From an uncultured Collinsella sp. (GTDB lineage Bacteria > Actinomycetota > Coriobacteriia > Coriobacteriales > Coriobacteriaceae), in the NCBI GenBank assembly GCA_900552295.1, contig URZB01000114.1:1-5647 (forward strand): a stretch of 5,647 nt of DNA. The letters are read 5' to 3'. Numbering within the stretch: position 1 is the stretch's first letter; every line of letters begins with the position of its first letter. Below the pieces are notes generated by a model that worked only from the letters and a program-made list of their open reading frames with translations, was not told the DNA's origin and did no database searches. Positions 5,505 to 5,647 of the stretch are shown here, one piece after another. The translations under genes were made by a program, and so were the position numbers.

Positions 5505-5609
5505 GGGCGGGATATAAGGTTTATCGCGAGTTCCGCACGAGCCGAAGGCCACTTAATGTGGCCTTCGTGCGAGCAGGACTGCCCGAGCAGGAAACCTTAT
5601 ATCCCGCCC
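5505..5609. repeat. Nested inverted-repeat element at the contig end (candidate structured RNA or intergenic repeat)
   Basis: GGGCGGGATATAAGGTTT (5505-5522) is perfectly complementary to 5592-5609, an 18-bp outer stem. Inside, CGAAGGCCAC (5543-5552) and GTGGCCTTCG (5558-5567) form a 10-bp hairpin with loop TTAAT. It is extended by CGCA/TGCG (5534-5537, 5568-5571) across a 5-base bulge. CGAGCAGGA is repeated directly at 5570-5578 and 5584-5592. No T-run is visible, though the sequence is cut by adapter. The outer arm stops exactly at the adapter (base 5609 is shared), so a fold-back library artefact must be considered for the right arm. The inner hairpin does not depend on that. Confidence 0.5.
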
Positions 5610-5647
5610 TGTCTCTTATACACATCTGACGCTGCCGACGATAAGGC
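5609..5647. other. Illumina Nextera (Tn5) adapter contamination at the contig end
   Basis: Bases 5609-5627 are the 19-bp Tn5 mosaic end CTGTCTCTTATACACATCT. Bases 5628-5641 (GACGCTGCCGACGA) complete the reverse complement of the Nextera Read 1 transposase adapter, 33 bases with no mismatch to the sequence as I know it. TAAGGC (5642-5647) is probably the start of an index. This is library sequence left by incomplete trimming, not genomic DNA. Confidence 0.97.

Larger units (their letters stand above)
4950..5608. other. Non-coding region rich in inverted repeats; no credible protein gene
   Basis: About 660 bases with open frames on both strands, none convincing. They overlap each other extensively, lack good ribosome binding sites, and translate to Arg/Pro/Cys/Trp-rich sequence without hydrophobic cores or domain motifs. 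What stands out is paired sequence: a small hairpin GAGCG-TTCC-CGCTC (4968-4981), CGGAG/CTCCG (5002-5020), TTTTGCA/TGCAAAA (5060-5090), a long-range closed element (5136-5373), a hairpin at 5368-5394, and a nested element (5505-5609). No tRNA, rRNA, tmRNA, RNase P or SRP signature was recognised. The stretch is best described as candidate structured RNA or multi-copy intergenic DNA. Confidence 0.6.

Noticed and set aside
5477..5518. TTGACT (5477) with TATAAG (5513) as a promoter
   Set aside because: The spacing is 30 bases, far from 16-18, and TATAAG is part of the 18-bp outer stem of the nested element.
4896..5552. Several overlapping ORFs of 70-150 codons on both strands
   Set aside because: They are mutually overlapping, rich in Arg, Pro, Cys and Trp, lack ribosome binding sites and domain signatures, and cross the inverted-repeat structures. 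Similar spurious proteins may be annotated in relatives if the DNA is conserved for other reasons.
5505..5609. Nested element as a plain intrinsic terminator
   Set aside because: No T-run is visible after either stem, and the distance from the nearest gene stop (over 600 bases) makes it an unlikely terminator for the YtcJ-type gene, which already has one.

Overview
The window looks like chromosomal DNA from a GC-rich, gut-associated actinobacterium, most likely a Coriobacteriia member of the Collinsella type. This rests on base composition, codon style and the pairing of DUF4234 and DUF2752 membrane proteins. It is an inference from reading, not a database match. The window is one contig end: bases 5609-5641 are the Illumina Nextera (Tn5) adapter, and 5642-5647 are probably index bases, so nothing after about 5608 is biological.

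Layout. Bases 3-143 are the 3' end of a gene entering from the left (Pro/Ala-rich acidic tail), closed by a strong intrinsic terminator. A leader of about 150 bases with a perfect 12-bp palindrome and a small hairpin precedes a zinc-ribbon/DUF4234 membrane protein (339-1013). A DUF2752 membrane protein (about 1027-1503) follows directly, and a terminator-shaped hairpin lies inside its first codons. A 17-bp hairpin (1536-1574) separates this pair from a convergent M20-family amidohydrolase (minus strand, 1610-3073). That gene is divergent, across a 168-base spacer, from an Amidohydro_3/YtcJ-type metal-dependent hydrolase (about 3242-4879, plus strand), which ends at another terminator (4898-4949).

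From about 4950 to 5608 I see no credible protein gene. The stretch is rich in paired sequence. The best candidate for something undescribed is a roughly 238-base element (5136-5373). Its two ends are complementary in exact register: 7 bp, an A-rich 6x6 internal loop, 2 bp, a mismatch, then 10 bp. Its interior holds hairpins with mutually exclusive pairings. A second compact element (5505-5609) has an 18-bp closing stem around a 10-bp hairpin and runs up to the adapter. Both could be structured RNAs or multi-copy intergenic elements; function and transcribed strand are unknown.

How the genes may work together: the two divergent hydrolases probably share a control region and may act on N-acylated or amidated small molecules. 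The zinc-ribbon/DUF4234 and DUF2752 proteins form a small membrane-protein pair of unknown role.
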